DNA of 64,000 nt. It comes from CAWBRT01 sp963696525 (lineage in GTDB: Bacteria; Acidobacteriota; Terriglobia; Terriglobales; Acidobacteriaceae). Location of the stretch: contig CAVOKO010000008.1 of assembly GCA_963696525.1 (NCBI GenBank), positions 630,366-694,365 of the forward strand, given 5' to 3'. Shown in pieces: positions 8,859 through 16,583 of the stretch. The notes beneath the pieces are model-generated. The model searched no databases, was not told the origin of the DNA, and saw only the letters and a program-made list of their open reading frames with translations. Position numbers and translations under genes: made by a program. Every line of letters begins with the position of its first letter. The first letter of the stretch is position 1.

Positions 8859-9745
8859 TCGACCGCAATTCAAGAATCGTGATTCAGGGCATCACCGGCC
8901 GGGAAGCATCGATGGTCACCCGGCACATGCTGGCCTACGGCACGCCGGTGGTCGCCGGAGTTACTCCCGGAAAAAAGGGCGAGCAGGTGCACGGCGTTCC
9001 GGTATACGACACCCTGAAGCAGGCCTGCTGCGCCCACGAACTGAATACCGCGCTGATCTATGTGCCGCCTGCCTTCGTGCTGGATGCCGTGCTGGAGACT
9101 TTGGCCAATGGCATCAAGCTGATGGTCATCATCACCGAGAACATTCCGCAGCACGACGCCGTCAAATTACTGATGGAGGCCGAAAACGCCGGAGCAAGGG
9201 TTATCGGCCCCAACACGGTTGGAGCCATCAATCCCAAGGAACGGGTCCGGCTTGGCGCTATTGGCGGAGACAACGTGGAGCGGTGCTTCGTGCCCGGCTG
9301 CGTCGGCGTGATCTCGCGCAGCGGCGGCATGACGGCTGAAACCTCCTACATGGTCAAGCGCGCGGGATTGGGAGTGAGCACGGCGATCGGCATCGGCGGA
9401 GATTCCCTGATCGGATCGAGCCCCAAGGACCTGCTTGCTCTCTTTGAAAAAGATCCTGAAACCCGTGCCGTCGTTACCTTCTCCGAGCCCGGCACCAGCT
9501 TGGAAGAGGACATGGCAGATTTTGTCCTCGAAGGCGGCTTCACCAAGCCCTTGATCTCCTACATCGCGGGCAAGTTTACCGAGAGCATGCCGGAAGGAAC
9601 CATGTTTGGACACGCCGGCGCAATCATCGAGGGCGGCAAGGGCAAGCCTTCTTACAAAGCTCGAGTGCTCAAACAAGCCGGGGTTCACGTGGTCGAGCAA
9701 TACGACGATATCGTTACCACACTGCGGAACTTGAAACTGGGATGA
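8846..9745 (+). CDS. SucD-like acyl-CoA ligase alpha subunit
   Basis: A protein of 299 residues with the CoA-binding Rossmann domain of the succinyl-CoA synthetase alpha family (LIDRNSRIVIQGITGREASM) and the ligase domain with the phospho-His block MFGHAGAIIEGGKGK. The TTG at 8846 is chosen because GAGGAG precedes it and because the protein then begins MGILIDRNS, as is usual for SucD and MtkB proteins; an open frame continues upstream but lies inside the beta subunit. The start overlaps the end of the beta gene by 13 bases. Together they would activate a dicarboxylic acid to its CoA ester at the expense of ATP or GTP. Confidence 0.88.
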   Translation: MGILIDRNSRIVIQGITGREASMVTRHMLAYGTPVVAGVTPGKKGEQVHGVPVYDTLKQACCAHELNTALIYVPPAFVLDAVLETLANGIKLMVIITENIPQHDAVKLLMEAENAGARVIGPNTVGAINPKERVRLGAIGGDNVERCFVPGCVGVISRSGGMTAETSYMVKRAGLGVSTAIGIGGDSLIGSSPKDLLALFEKDPETRAVVTFSEPGTSLEEDMADFVLEGGFTKPLISYIAGKFTESMPEGTMFGHAGAIIEGGKGKPSYKARVLKQAGVHVVEQYDDIVTTLRNLKLG

Positions 9746-9810
9746 TGCCGTCCGTCACCGCTTGCCACGTTGTGCACCATGCCGAAATCCGGATGCGGAC
9801 TGTCCTCCCG

Positions 9811-11472
9811 TTACCAGTTGCGGAAGCGTTCCGGCGGATCGTAGATGCCGCCGGAGGCGTCCACCAAGTCCTTCATGGTGCGGGCAGCCAGACGATCGCG
9901 GGTGGCGTCTCGCGGTTCGATGCCGAGATCCTCTGGCCGCCGGATGATACCGCGATCCCTCAGGTTTTCCACCATGCGCGGGTCGCGCCCCAGTCCTACC
10001 CGCGTGCTGCCGGCTACTCCGCGGATCGCCTGCTCACGCTCCTCCGGGGTTACGCACCGCAACAGATGCGCGATCCCCTCCTCGGTAATGATGTGGGTGA
10101 CATCCTCCCCGTAAATCATCACCGGGGGCAGTTCCATCTTCGCCGACGCCGCCAGATCCCAGGCATCGAGCCGCTCCACGAATGCCGGCTGCGTCGGCCT
10201 GTGAGCGGTCTCCACGATCTGCGCCACCAGTTTCCGTCCCTGGGGGATGACAGCGTTCGGGTGTGCCTCGCGTCCCGCGCGTAGCCACGCCGGCGACGGG
10301 TGACGCCGTCCCGTAGCGTTGCCGCCCAGGTTCGGGGCTCCGCCGAAACCGGCAATCCGTCCCTTGGTCGCGGTTGAACTGTTTCCCGCCAGATCGATCT
10401 GCAAGGTCGAGCCAATGAAGAGATCGCAGGCATAGTGTCCGGCCATCTGGCTGAAGGCGCGATTGGAGCGGAGGGAACCATCGCGGCCGACAAAGAAAAT
10501 ATCCGGTCGCGCCGCAACGTATTCTTCCATGCCGACTTCGGAGCCGAAGCAATGCACCGACTCGACGAATCCGGCTTCGATTGCGGGGATCATTGTGGGG
10601 TGCGGATTCAGCGCCCAGTGCGTACAGATCTTGCCCTTCAGCCCCAGTTCCGCGGCATACGTCGGCAGCAGTAACTCGATCGCCGCAGTGGCGAAGCCGA
10701 TGCCGTGGTTCAGGCTGGTGATGCCGTATTCGGCATAGAAGCCCTTGATCGCCAGCATCGCCATCAAGATCTGCGGCGGGGTGATGAGCGCTGGATCGCG
10801 AGTGAAAAGCGGTTCGGTGTAGGCGGGAGTCGGCGCCTTGACGAAAAAGTCGACCCAGTCGGCGGGTATGTCGACACGCGGGAGACGGTCGACCACTTCA
10901 TTGACCTGGGCAATGACGATACCGTTTTTGAAGGCGGTAGCTTCGACGATGGTCGGGGTGTCCTCGGTGTTCGGGCCGGTGTACAGGTTGCCCGCGTGAT
11001 CGGCAGCCATCGCGGCAATCAGCGCCACCCTGGGCGTGAGATCCGTAAAGTAACGGGCATACAGCTCAAGGTAGGTATGGATGGCGCCGATTTCAATCCG
11101 CCCCTGTTCCACCAGCTTGGCAAGGCGTACTGCCTGCGGTCCGGAAAAACAGAAATCAAGGCGCTTCACCTGACCGCGCTCGATCAGTTCGATGTGCTCG
11201 GGCAGTGCCAGCACCGATTGCACCAGATGCAGATCGCGCACCCGCGCCGGGTCCGTCTTGACCAGGCTTTTCGCCAGGAAATCGGCTTGCTTCTGGTTGT
11301 TGCCTTCAATGCATACGCGGTCCCCGGGCTCGATGACGGCTTCCAGAAAAGGCACGATGTTTTCGGCGACAACCTCGCGTCCGCTGGCAAACGGCGCCAC
11401 GCGGCTCAGTCGCTCCCGGTAGTTGCACATCTGACGATTCCAACGATTGGATTCGCTCGAAGATAGGTTCAC
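9811..11472 (-). CDS. mdcA: Malonate decarboxylase alpha subunit (MdcA-like CoA/ACP transferase), without the other mdc genes
   Basis: The 553-residue protein matches MdcA along its full length: VCIEGNNQKQADFLAKSL, GAIHTYLELYARYFTDLTP, NLYTGPNTEDTPTIVEATAF, SLNHGIGFATAAIELLLPTY, VESVHCFGSEVGMEEYVAAR, MIYGEDVTHIITEEGIAHL and DASGGIYDPPERFRNW. In malonate decarboxylase this subunit exchanges acetyl for malonyl on the acyl carrier protein. The GTG at 11472 gives the usual N-terminal W-x-R region and follows AAAGAGAG. No carrier protein, beta, gamma or triphosphoribosyl-dephospho-CoA genes are nearby. Here it may act as a stand-alone acetyl-CoA:malonate CoA-transferase. It lies 100 bases after an MFS gene on the same strand. 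Confidence 0.88.
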   Translation of the reverse strand: MNLSSSESNRWNRQMCNYRERLSRVAPFASGREVVAENIVPFLEAVIEPGDRVCIEGNNQKQADFLAKSLVKTDPARVRDLHLVQSVLALPEHIELIERGQVKRLDFCFSGPQAVRLAKLVEQGRIEIGAIHTYLELYARYFTDLTPRVALIAAMAADHAGNLYTGPNTEDTPTIVEATAFKNGIVIAQVNEVVDRLPRVDIPADWVDFFVKAPTPAYTEPLFTRDPALITPPQILMAMLAIKGFYAEYGITSLNHGIGFATAAIELLLPTYAAELGLKGKICTHWALNPHPTMIPAIEAGFVESVHCFGSEVGMEEYVAARPDIFFVGRDGSLRSNRAFSQMAGHYACDLFIGSTLQIDLAGNSSTATKGRIAGFGGAPNLGGNATGRRHPSPAWLRAGREAHPNAVIPQGRKLVAQIVETAHRPTQPAFVERLDAWDLAASAKMELPPVMIYGEDVTHIITEEGIAHLLRCVTPEEREQAIRGVAGSTRVGLGRDPRMVENLRDRGIIRRPEDLGIEPRDATRDRLAARTMKDLVDASGGIYDPPERFRNW

Positions 11473-11572
11473 GAAGGACTCTCTTTCATCTGCCAGGTTG
11501 CCGCGCAATCGCCGCAGGCGACGGCCTGCTTGCCTAGGAGGCGCTCGCGGCTCAAATTATTCGGACAGCACC

Positions 11573-12901
11573 TTATTCGGGCAGCACCTTGCCGCGGGTT
11601 TCTTCACCCAGCGGGATCAGCAGCAAGCCGATGCCAAAGGCAATCGCGGTGAGCGCCACGGGCGTGCCCAGAGTTCCCATGTTTTTGACCATGGCGCCCA
11701 GCAGGAAGTTGACGCCGGCACCGATGAAGCGTCCAAACGACGTGGCGAAGGCAAAGGCGGTCGCCCGGACCGAGGTGTCATACTGCTCGGGCAACCACAA
11801 GCTGAACATCGCGAAGTTGCCGCCGAATATGCCCAGAAAGAACAGCACGGCGATAAATGGGTAAAGCGCATGCTGGAGATAGAACGCCCATCCGAAGCTG
11901 GCCACAATGCACACGCCCATGCCCGCGAAGTAAAGGGCCAGGGTGCGCTTTCGTCCGATGCGCTCCGCCAGCGGCGGCACTGCCAAACATCCCAGGACGG
12001 TTCCGATCGAAAGCAGGCCCGTCCCCAATGACGCCATCTTGACGGCCTGCGGCAGTGTCATCCCGGCTTTTCTGGCCAGGAAGATGATCGCCGTGGGTTC
12101 GTATACGGCTCCCGCCCAGAGGCCGATAATGGCGACCGTCAACAGCGCGGTGTTGACCAAGGTACGCTTGCGATATTGGCCGGAGAAGATCTGGCGCAGC
12201 GGAGACCGCTTGGGTTGGGCTTGCTTTTGCTCCGCCTGGACCTTGCGTTGCCAGCGCTCCGGCTCCTTCACGTGCTTCAGAATCAGCACCGAGACGATGA
12301 CCGGCGTCATCCCGCACAGGAACATGGCGCGCCACCCGAAATGTGCGCCCACCGTATAGTTGAGAGCGGCGGCAAGAAAAAATCCCGCGTAATAGCCGGT
12401 TTGGAGGTAGCCGGCCCCCATTTTGCGCCGGTCTTCCGGCCAAGCCTCGGCAACATAGGTTCCGGCGAGCGCCCATTCGCCGCCGATTCCTATACCGGCC
12501 AATAGGCGGAATAAAGCGAGTTGCCACACATTCTGCGACAGCGCCGCCAATCCCGTGAACAGCGCATAGACAAGAATCGTGCCGGCAAGCACGCGCGTGC
12601 GGCCAAATCTGTCGGCTATGGGGCCCCACAGGAACGAAAGCCCCCATCCGATCAGAAACAGCGCGAACAAGATGGACCCAACCAGCCCCACGTTGGCCGG
12701 CACATTCGACATACCTGACTTGGGAAGTAGTTCGGTTAATGCGGGGCTCAGAACCAAGGCATAGATGAAGGAATCCATGCCATCGAGCGTCCAACCGGTC
12801 CAGGCACCCCAGAAACCTGTAATTTGCTGCCGGGTGAGCTTGCTTCGGCTTGGTGCCGGTGGGAATGCGACTGCATGGGAAGATAGAACTGGGTCCGCCA
12901 T
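11573..12901 (-). CDS. MFS transporter, sugar-acid/aromatic-acid symporter type
   Basis: A 442-residue, 12-helix major facilitator. The N-terminus GWTLDGMDSFIYALVLSPAL and the loop WGPIADRFGRTR are typical of the sialate/aromatic acid:H+ symporter branch, which carries small organic acids. The ATG at 12901 has AGGAGG six bases ahead, so the longer open frame to 13066 is not used. It is upstream of the mdcA-like gene in transcription order, so it may bring in malonate or a similar acid; this is inference from position. Confidence 0.88.
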   Translation of the reverse strand: MADPVLSSHAVAFPPAPSRSKLTRQQITGFWGAWTGWTLDGMDSFIYALVLSPALTELLPKSGMSNVPANVGLVGSILFALFLIGWGLSFLWGPIADRFGRTRVLAGTILVYALFTGLAALSQNVWQLALFRLLAGIGIGGEWALAGTYVAEAWPEDRRKMGAGYLQTGYYAGFFLAAALNYTVGAHFGWRAMFLCGMTPVIVSVLILKHVKEPERWQRKVQAEQKQAQPKRSPLRQIFSGQYRKRTLVNTALLTVAIIGLWAGAVYEPTAIIFLARKAGMTLPQAVKMASLGTGLLSIGTVLGCLAVPPLAERIGRKRTLALYFAGMGVCIVASFGWAFYLQHALYPFIAVLFFLGIFGGNFAMFSLWLPEQYDTSVRATAFAFATSFGRFIGAGVNFLLGAMVKNMGTLGTPVALTAIAFGIGLLLIPLGEETRGKVLPE

Positions 12902-13731
12902 AGGTTCCTCCTGGACTGTCCCTACCGATTCACGCCCGAGGCTCCGATTCGCGCCTGAGCCGAAATTGCTTGTTTGGCTTTGTAAACACCGGAGTTTCCG
13001 CTTTAGCTGCCAACGGCGACACGGGAAATAAGCAAGGAGCGGCGGGCCGCTACCTTTATCCCGCACCCCTCATACGCACTTTCTCACTGCGCGGACGCGC
13101 TCTCATCCCATTGGCTGCGCAAGACTTTCTGCCTAACTGGAACGGCGGGAAAGTTTATCGAAGCCGACGCGCACTGTCCAGCTTTTTTTACTGTTATCTA
13201 CGGCGCCGGCCACAGGCTCAAGACTTTTGCCTGACACTCGGACATTCCCGCTACTCCCGGCTACTGTGTTTCGACAGCGGTCTGGTCACAAGGAGCTTTC
13301 GTTGGCGGGGCGCGATTGCAGGGAACGTTACGAAGCACGCTGCTCGATCCTGTGGCCGGGGAAGGCGTCACGTCTTGCATCTACACGGAAAGATGATGGC
13401 GACAGAGAATCACCAGCGAGACGGAAAACCGCGCGGGCATCGGCTGCGCTCGTCGTGCCTGGTAAGGGCTTTGGTTGCAATGGTTGTCCGTCCTATTAAC
13501 CACATGGTGGCATCGGAAATTCGTCCTGAATATCACAGACTTTGGGATGGATCACGGACTACATTTTGTTCAAGATCAGTATTACGGCCGAATCAGCCTG
13601 GGCGTCGGACATTGGAGGCGGCTGCCTTCAGTTTCGTCGCGCTCACAAGAGTGCGAAACTTTGGTTGTCGTTATCGAAAGCTAATGGTTTTGCCCGGGGT
13701 GCGGGACAGGCTCCGCACGAAGGGGGTGCGT
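12902..13731. other. Gene-poor stretch without supported genes
   Basis: About 830 bases with open frames that lack ribosome sites, show no family motif and have unusual composition. It probably contains the promoter of the MFS-mdcA pair at its left edge. No repeat, tRNA or structured element could be identified. Confidence 0.5.
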
Positions 13732-13902
13732 ATGACAACCACATTCCTGGTAACGATTACTACGGCTGAGGAACTACGTTTGCTTGAGCAAGAGAAACGG
13801 GCAGGAATGCAGTCTGAGCGTGAAGCCGTGGCCACAGTCTTCGATGAGTCCGACGATTTCAGGGCGCATGGTCTGGGTGTCACATTGGAAGCGGGCCAAT
13901 GA
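13732..13902 (+). CDS. Possible small hypothetical protein, 56 residues
   Basis: The ATG at 13732 is preceded by AAGGGGG at a good distance, and the product (starting MTTTFLVTITTAEELRLLEQ) is polar, acidic and helix-prone, unlike the arginine-rich translations around it. No known family is recognised. It stands alone in a gene-poor region. It may be a real small protein or a chance frame. Confidence 0.3.
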   Translation: MTTTFLVTITTAEELRLLEQEKRAGMQSEREAVATVFDESDDFRAHGLGVTLEAGQ

Positions 13903-14085
13903 GCAAAGCTGGCGTTTCCGCGTAGTGCCTTAGTCTTGATGGTATCGCCGTGATCCGGGCCGACGAGAAGCATGGCAAAGCGCCCGGCGGTCGACTGTTT
14001 GAGCCGCAGCTTTCCTGCGGTATCTGCCGCAATTCAATCTGCTAACTCGATCTTCCCCCGAGATGACCTTGCTGGTGCCGAAAAA

Positions 14086-14117
14086 CGGCGCGAACCCAGG
14101 GGGGTGGGCCCGCGCCG
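14086..14117. terminator. Strong GC hairpin
   Basis: CGGCGCG (14086-14092) pairs with CGCGCCG (14111-14117), with an inner CCCA/TGGG extension. Together with the next hairpin it lies just beyond the stop of a decayed minus-strand reading frame (14165) and may be its terminator. Confidence 0.4.
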
Positions 14118-14118
14118 A

Positions 14119-14155
14119 TAGGCGTCAAGTTGGCGGCTTCGTCAGGCGACGCCTA
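14119..14155. terminator. Hairpin with a perfect 8-bp stem
   Basis: TAGGCGTC (14119-14126) is the exact reverse complement of GACGCCTA (14148-14155). It begins two bases after the preceding hairpin and ends ten bases past a minus-strand TAG. No T-run follows, so terminator function is only likely. Confidence 0.4.
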
Positions 14156-14164
14156 GATGGGCCG

Positions 14165-14230
14165 CTATAGTGTGAAGCTGAGCGCAATGTTAACGCCGGG
14201 ATACATCGGGTTGCACAGGTAATACAAGAA
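14165..14230 (-). pseudogene. Remnant of an outer-membrane protein C-terminus
   Basis: Read on the minus strand, the bases before the TAG at 14165 encode FLYYLCNPMYPGVNIALSFTL, which has the look of a terminal beta strand with aromatic and hydrophobic alternation. An in-frame TAG lies just upstream and nothing coherent precedes it. It seems to be the end of a lost gene, still followed by its two hairpins. Confidence 0.25.
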
Positions 14231-14324
14231 CTAGCGGTCGTCGCACTCTCAACACACTCTGCAAATCAAACAATGACAGCTGTAAGCATTCGTGTCTGAG
14301 CAAGATAGCTCACAGATGAAAAAT

Positions 14325-14576
14325 CTAGCCGCGTGCCGTCTGGAGGGCGGAATCAACTCGCGGATACTTCAGCGTGAAGATGGCGGGGTTCGGCGGCGCA
14401 CAGCCATTGTCGGCAACGTTGGGCGGCATGGAGTGCATCCGTTCCCATGAATACTCGAATTCCCTGCCACACTCGACGCAGACTTGGTACGTCCGTTTCC
14501 TGATGGTGAACACACGGCTCAGTTGGCTATGACGGCACCCAAAGCCAACTTGAAGAATCCAACGCGGGCGCTTCAC
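14325..14576 (-). CDS. Small zinc-ribbon-like protein, 83 residues
   Basis: The product contains FGCRHSQLSRVFTIRKRTYQ followed by VCVECGREFEYSWERM. The CxxC pair with an upstream Cys-x-His suggests a small zinc site; similar short proteins of unknown function are frequent in Acidobacteriota. The GTG start at 14576 overlaps the stop of the preceding small membrane gene (GTGA), implying translational coupling and supporting both frames. No function can be assigned. Confidence 0.5.
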   Translation of the reverse strand: MKRPRWILQVGFGCRHSQLSRVFTIRKRTYQVCVECGREFEYSWERMHSMPPNVADNGCAPPNPAIFTLKYPRVDSALQTARG

Positions 14577-14716
14577 GCCCTCGCCCGACGTCCGCTCACG
14601 AGATTCACGATCAGCACCACCAGGGCCACGACCAGCAGCAGATGAATCAGGCCACCGGCAATGTGCAAGCTGAAACCCAGAAACAGCCGCGCCAACTGCT
14701 CACGCAGTCCAGCCAC
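14573..14716 (-). CDS. Small one- to two-helix membrane protein, 47 residues
   Basis: Translation gives a short amphipathic start, then LFLGFSLHIAGGLIHLLLVV and ALVVLIVNLVSG, and a basic RRARA end. This resembles the lmo0937-type small membrane proteins (one or two hydrophobic helices, G-G-x-I-H-x-L-L motif, Arg-rich tail). The GTG start at 14716 has only a weak ribosome site, so the exact start is uncertain. Its TGA overlaps the GTG of the zinc-ribbon gene, so the two form a mini-operon. Confidence 0.42.
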   Translation of the reverse strand: MAGLREQLARLFLGFSLHIAGGLIHLLLVVALVVLIVNLVSGRRARA

Positions 14717-14760
14717 GCCGCACGATCAATCGCTTTGGCGCTTCGCGGCTGCGACGCCCA

Positions 14761-15393
14761 TCAACCGCACTTCTCCCAAATGCTTCTCAGTTCGGCGATC
14801 GCCGCCTGCATATCCGGAGCCTCCGCTACGGCGGCCACGACCGCCGCTCCAGCGGCGCCAGCCTCGATGACTTGCCGCAGATTATTTGCCTGGATACCCC
14901 CGATTGCGACTACCGGCAGCCGCACGTCGCGACAGATCCTCGCCAGTTCCGCGGGCCCGATTGGGGGCGCGGCATCAGGCTTGCTGCCGGTCGGAAATAC
15001 GGGCCCTACACCAAGGTAGTCCGCTCCACAAAAACTCATCTCGAGGGCTTCGTCGTAGTTCGTCGCGGATATGCCGAGGATCATTTCCGCCGGCAACAGG
15101 TTCCTGATCTGGCGAGGGTCGGCATCGCCGCGTCCGACGTGAACTCCGTCGGCACACGAGGCAATCGCAATCCCGACACGGTCGTTGATGATGCACGGCA
15201 CTCCTCCGGCGGCGGTCATGCTGCGAACCCGATCAGCCGTGGCTGAAAACACCGCATCGCCCATGCACTTGTCCCGGAATTGGACGACCGTACCGCCGCC
15301 AGCGACCGCGGCGCGAGCTACATCCTCATGCGTCCGGCCGAGGCGCGGTAGCTCAGCCGTAATTACATACACCCGCAAATCCATTTTTTTCAC
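14761..15393 (-). CDS. thiE: Thiamine-phosphate synthase
   Basis: A 210-residue TIM-barrel enzyme that joins hydroxymethylpyrimidine diphosphate and thiazole phosphate to thiamine phosphate. Family blocks seen: VVQFRDK near residue 37, CIINDRVGIA (pyrophosphate/Mg site), DGVHVGRGD, YLGVGPVFPTGSK and VVAIGGIQANN near the end. Its start overlaps the end of thiM by four bases (ATGA), so the pair is co-translated. There is no thiD or thiC nearby, which suggests a salvage role. Confidence 0.95.
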   Translation of the reverse strand: MKKMDLRVYVITAELPRLGRTHEDVARAAVAGGGTVVQFRDKCMGDAVFSATADRVRSMTAAGGVPCIINDRVGIAIASCADGVHVGRGDADPRQIRNLLPAEMILGISATNYDEALEMSFCGADYLGVGPVFPTGSKPDAAPPIGPAELARICRDVRLPVVAIGGIQANNLRQVIEAGAAGAAVVAAVAEAPDMQAAIAELRSIWEKCG

Positions 15394-16208
15394 TGCGGTG
15401 AGACCTCTATACGCAGGCCTGCTCGCAACGACTCTGCGGTTAACCCCGCCAATGCGTCATAGAGTCCAACGTGCAAACTGCCGGGGCCTTTCGCATTACG
15501 CGCGGCAAGCTCTCCCGCCAGCCCGTAAGCAGCCAACGCAATCGCGGCTGCCGCCACAAAATCGCTTTCGACGGCGGCATAGGCGGCGACCACTGAGGTA
15601 GCCATGCACCCGGTGCCGGTCACCGAAGTCATCATCGGATGCCCATTGGCTACACGGACAATTCGTGTTCCGTCCGTCACCATGTCCACGGCGCCCGTCA
15701 TGGCGGCGACGCAACCGTACTGGCGCGCGAACTTTGCCGCCAACTCGGCGTGGTCGCAAGCAACGATACCGGATTCCACGCCGCTGATATTTGCCTGGTA
15801 GCCAGCGAGAGCGGCGATTTCGGCCGCATTTCCCCGCGTAATCGCTATCGACAGTTCTTCGAGCAGCCGCCAGCCGGTGGCCGTTCGCAGGCGGGTTGCC
15901 CCCGCGCCAACCGGATCGAGAATGATGGGCACGCCGCATCGATTCGCGCAATGCCCCGCCAACAGCATGCTCTCAACCTGTTCCGGCCAAAGCGTTCCAA
16001 TGTTCAACACCAATGCCTTGGCGGCGGACGTCATCTCCTCCACTTCTTCCTTGGCATGCGCCATTACCGGCAAAGCGCCAGCGCACAGAGTTATGTTGGC
16101 GGTCTCGTTCATGACTACGAGATTCGTGATGTGATGGACAAGCGGTTTCTCGGCGCGAACTCTCGCCATCAATCCAGCTGCCGCGCTTGCCATGTCAGCA
16201 ATGACCAT
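15390..16208 (-). CDS. thiM: Hydroxyethylthiazole kinase
   Basis: A 272-residue ribokinase-like enzyme that phosphorylates 4-methyl-5-hydroxyethylthiazole for thiamine salvage. Visible motifs are HHITNLVVMNETAN at the N-terminus, PIILDPVGAGATRLR for substrate, and SVTGTGCMATSVVAAYAA forming the ATP site with the catalytic Cys. The start at 16208 follows CAAGGAGCGAAGCCG. A TPP riboswitch was looked for upstream and not found; instead a diverged copy of the MITE interior lies 90 bases before the start. Confidence 0.95.
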   Translation of the reverse strand: MVIADMASAAAGLMARVRAEKPLVHHITNLVVMNETANITLCAGALPVMAHAKEEVEEMTSAAKALVLNIGTLWPEQVESMLLAGHCANRCGVPIILDPVGAGATRLRTATGWRLLEELSIAITRGNAAEIAALAGYQANISGVESGIVACDHAELAAKFARQYGCVAAMTGAVDMVTDGTRIVRVANGHPMMTSVTGTGCMATSVVAAYAAVESDFVAAAAIALAAYGLAGELAARNAKGPGSLHVGLYDALAGLTAESLRAGLRIEVSPQ

Positions 16209-16297
16209 CGGCTTCGCTCCTTGAGAAATTCATCGCAGAGAGGGATTGTACAGCCTGCGACCGTCGGCGGGATGAGACGCTAGAGTACGGCCCCATC

Positions 16298-16376
16298 GTA
16301 GTTTCGGGACGGACGAGCCCCGAGATCTTGTACGCTTCACTTCCGGACTGCACATCCGTTAGCGCCTACTCGCTCT
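16298..16376 (-). repeat. Diverged copy of the MITE interior upstream of thiM
   Basis: Read on the minus strand this segment aligns with 4930-5003 of the MITE, sharing an exact GAAGTGAAGCGTAC block and about 77% identity over 56 bases, plus a GAGCGA..GGCGCTA block further out. The terminal inverted repeats are absent. It has the same orientation relative to thiM as the MITE has to the DASS gene. Confidence 0.5.
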
Positions 16377-16380
16377 GCCC

Positions 16381-16510
16381 AACAAGCCACCAGCGGGCTT
16401 GCCGGGGACCCCGGCTTCCCACCCCAACAAGCCACCGGCGGGCTTGTCGGGGACCCTGGCTTCCCACCACAACAAGCCACCAGCGGGCCTGCCGGAGGCT
16501 CCGGCTTCGG
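16381..16510. repeat. 45-bp tandem repeat, 2.9 copies
   Basis: Unit 1 (16381-16425) and unit 2 (16426-16470) differ at a few bases only, and unit 3 (16471 to about 16510) degrades at its end. Each unit begins AACAAGCCACCAGCGGGCTT and contains the GGGGACCCCGGC palindrome of the dispersed family. Each unit can fold into two small hairpins. Confidence 0.85.
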
Positions 16511-16583
16511 TGAGTGTTTCAGCAATCTGCCAGACGAGGTCGCTCCCTGATCAGGTGGAGCGGCCTCGCGTGCGGTCTGGGCC

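Noticed and set aside
12970..13902. 310-codon frame through the gene-poor stretch
   Set aside because: Most of the translation is Arg/Ser-rich and without motif; only its last 56 codons have a start signal and were kept as a low-confidence small gene.
16209..16400. TPP riboswitch upstream of thiM
   Set aside because: The conserved CTGAGA and ACCTGATCTGG-type blocks of the TPP aptamer are absent from the leader on the minus strand.
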